NCBI RefSeq assembly: GCF_900109915.1
Contig: NZ_FOBU01000001.1
Location: 430,558 to 494,557 of the forward strand
Length of the DNA: 64,000 bases
Source: Luteibacter sp. UNCMF331Sha3.1
GTDB lineage: Bacteria; Pseudomonadota; Gammaproteobacteria; Xanthomonadales; Rhodanobacteraceae
Reading direction: 5' to 3'
Part shown: one piece after another, positions 62,479-64,000 of the stretch
Position numbering within the stretch: the stretch's first letter is position 1
Layout of the letters: the number at the start of each line of letters is the position of its first letter
Notes under the pieces: model-generated
The model's database searches: none
The model's input: the letters and a program-made list of their open reading frames with translations, nothing else
Told to the model about the DNA's origin: nothing
Translations under genes and position numbers: made by a program

Positions 62479-63405
62479 ATGTCACAACGCCTGCGCCATC
62501 TGACCACCCTCGAGAACCTGCCCCGCGAAGCCGTCGAACGGCTGCTCGACCGCGCCAACAGCATGCGCGAAGCCACCGCGCATGGCACGCGCAAGCTCGA
62601 CCTGCTTTCGGGGCGGACGGTGCTCAATCTCTTCTTCGAACCGTCGACGCGCACGCGCACTTCGTTCGAACTCGCCGCGCGCCGCCTGGGCGCCGACGTG
62701 ATCAACTTCGACATCGGTTTCTCGTCCACCGCCAAGGGCGAAGAGCTGTTCGACACGCTGCACACGCTCGAGGCGATGCACCTCGACGCGATCGTCGTGC
62801 GGCACAAGGAATCGGGCACGCCCGAGTCGCTGGTGAAGCACGCGATGAGCGGCGTCGCGGTGGTCAACGCGGGCGACGGCAACCGCGCGCATCCCACGCA
62901 GGGCCTGCTCGACGCGCTGACCATCCGCAACCATCACCCCGATTTCCGCAAGCTGCGCATCGTCATCTGCGGGGACGTGCGGCACTCGCGCGTCGCCCGT
63001 TCCGACGTCCACGCCTTCACCGCGCTCGGCGCGAAGGACATCCGCATCGTCGGTCCGGCCGCGCTGTTGCCGACCGAAGGCGAGCTGTCGAACGTGAGCT
63101 ATCACGAGGATTTCGACGAGGCGATCAAGGGCGCGCACGCCGTCATCATGCTTCGCCTGCAGAAAGAGCGCATGGCGTCGACGGATCTCCCCGACGAAGC
63201 CGCCTACTTCGACCGCTACGGCCTCTGCACCCGCCGCCTGGCGCTCGCGGAAAAGGGCTGCCTCGTCATGCACCCGGGCCCGATCAACCGCGGTATCGAG
63301 ATCGCGCCCGATGTCGCCGACGGTGCGCAGTCGCGCATCCTCGAACAGGTAGGCAACGGCGTGTTCGTGCGGATGGCGGTGCTGGCGGAAGTGATGGGCC
63401 GCTGA
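62479..63405 (+). CDS. pyrB: Aspartate carbamoyltransferase, catalytic chain
   Basis: 308 residues. It joins carbamoyl phosphate and aspartate in pyrimidine synthesis. The carbamoyl-phosphate site FFEPSTRTRTSFELAARRLG, the HPTQGLLDALTI motif, and the aspartate-side VMHPGPINRG are present. No pyrI or inactive pyrC gene follows, so the complex form is not shown. The ATG at 62479 gives MSQRLRHLTTLENL; longer frames lack homology. Confidence 0.96.
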   Translation: MSQRLRHLTTLENLPREAVERLLDRANSMREATAHGTRKLDLLSGRTVLNLFFEPSTRTRTSFELAARRLGADVINFDIGFSSTAKGEELFDTLHTLEAMHLDAIVVRHKESGTPESLVKHAMSGVAVVNAGDGNRAHPTQGLLDALTIRNHHPDFRKLRIVICGDVRHSRVARSDVHAFTALGAKDIRIVGPAALLPTEGELSNVSYHEDFDEAIKGAHAVIMLRLQKERMASTDLPDEAAYFDRYGLCTRRLALAEKGCLVMHPGPINRGIEIAPDVADGAQSRILEQVGNGVFVRMAVLAEVMGR

Positions 63406-63418
63406 TCGGCCCCATCAC
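63391..63418. terminator. Hairpin at the pyrB end
   Basis: GTGATGGGCCG pairs with CGGCCCCATCAC, with one bulge and a five-base loop, overlapping the pyrB stop. It lies between convergent genes. It has no T-run. Confidence 0.45.
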
Positions 63419-63433
63419 CCTCCTCGGCAGTTC

Positions 63434-63937
63434 TCAGGCGATGATCCGGAACGGCGCCAGCCACAACGCATCCGGCCGCGGACCGGCACCGGCGCGTCCA
63501 CAGTAGTACTCGACGATGCCAATCGGGCCGACCCGCCGCAGATTGACCGTGCGCAGACCGAGTTTCCAGTGCGGCACCCAGCCGGTCTCCGGCGAACCTT
63601 CGATCGGCGCGCCGTCGGACGTCAGGCAATTCAGTTCGTGCTCGGAACCGGATAGATAAGTGAAGGCGACCGCCTGCACCGCCGGCTTGAAGAGCACTCG
63701 CACATACCAGATCCCGGGAGCCGAGAGCCTCATCAGATCGACACCGGGGAAACCGTTGTCGCGATCGAGCCGGACGGGTTCGCTGGCGTAGGCCTCCAGG
63801 TGGATGGCGACGCCTCCACGGGTGGCCTCATAAAGCGTCTGGGCCTCGCCCGTTGGTCGACCGCCGGATCCCGACGCGCGTGCGGCCGTTTCGGCAGCCC
63901 CGTCGACCAGGAACATGTTATCGAATGCTTGGCTCAT
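63434..63937 (-). CDS. Uncharacterised protein
   Basis: 167 residues, no signal peptide or membrane segment, rich in beta-prone sequence. Segments include GGVAIHLEAYASEPVRLD, LSAPGIWYVRVLF, VAFTYLSGSEHELNCL and WVPHWKLGLRTVNL. No family was recognised. ATG at 63937 is favoured by AGGAGAG 6 bp upstream over a start at 63988. The gene ends convergent to pyrB; nothing else is seen to the window end. Confidence 0.7.
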   Translation of the reverse strand: MSQAFDNMFLVDGAAETAARASGSGGRPTGEAQTLYEATRGGVAIHLEAYASEPVRLDRDNGFPGVDLMRLSAPGIWYVRVLFKPAVQAVAFTYLSGSEHELNCLTSDGAPIEGSPETGWVPHWKLGLRTVNLRRVGPIGIVEYYCGRAGAGPRPDALWLAPFRIIA

Positions 63938-64000
63938 GACTATCTCTCCTTGATGATGTGTCGTCCCTTTGCCGGCCCGCGCGGGCACGGCGCTCGTCGT

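Overview
The window is high-G+C gammaproteobacterial chromosome, most likely from the Xanthomonadales, family Rhodanobacteraceae (Luteibacter/Dyella-like). The evidence is synteny and protein character: the pilG-pilH-pilI-pilJ-chpA cluster next to gshB-tonB-yqgE-ruvX-pyrB, a RegBA pair, an H-NS-like protein, a Pil-Chp CheA of over 2000 residues, and interspersed REP palindromes of the GTGGGAGC type. No rRNA, tRNA, CRISPR array, insertion sequence or phage gene was seen. This placement is inference from sequence; no search was run.

Layout. 0-3.4 kb: end of a DUF4142-like gene, a DUF2945 protein, a TetR regulator with two matching operators facing a small membrane protein, then thyA and lgt. 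3.5-8.5 kb: an S9 peptidase and a TonB-dependent receptor. 8.5-11 kb: a lemA/TPM-domain operon and dgkA. 11.3-16.5 kb: a POT peptide transporter, regB-regA, a Cys-rich beta-propeller and a CxxC thioredoxin-like protein. 16.5-22.2 kb: an OmpR-type two-component pair, tesA, and a divergent ABC ATPase/permease pair. 22.2-29.7 kb: rimI with a HolD-like gene, pssA, a DUF4124 protein, proS, an H-NS-like gene, a ThrE-like exporter, nfeD and a stomatin-like gene.

29.7-39.8 kb is one coherent module on the minus strand. It holds a membrane-fusion protein, an ABC ATPase and four MacB/FtsX-type permeases in two related pairs, followed by a sigma54 activator and an NtrY-like kinase. A textbook -24/-12 sigma54 promoter and paired palindromes precede the first gene, so the activator at the 3' end probably drives the operon.

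40-46.6 kb is the accessory part. A Fur-boxed hemP unit is followed by a VirD4/TraG coupling ATPase, two AT-richer paralogous exported proteins with four shared cysteines, a class-3 lipase with a Gln-rich C-terminal tail resembling the VirD4-recognition domain (XVIPCD) of antibacterial Xanthomonas T4SS effectors, and a translationally coupled protein of unknown function. This looks like an effector/immunity island of an interbacterial type IV secretion system; no virB genes lie in the window.

46.6-58.8 kb is the Pil-Chp chemosensory operon for type IV pilus twitching (pilG, pilH, pilI, pilJ, chpA, a degenerate chpB, chpC; no pilK). chpA carries a 28-copy in-frame hexanucleotide repeat. 59-64 kb holds gshB-tonB, a small exported protein, yqgE, ruvX, pyrB and an unknown protein. 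Four long REP doublets (8.5, 22.2, 39.9 and 60.9 kb) sit in gaps between genes, three of them between convergent genes.
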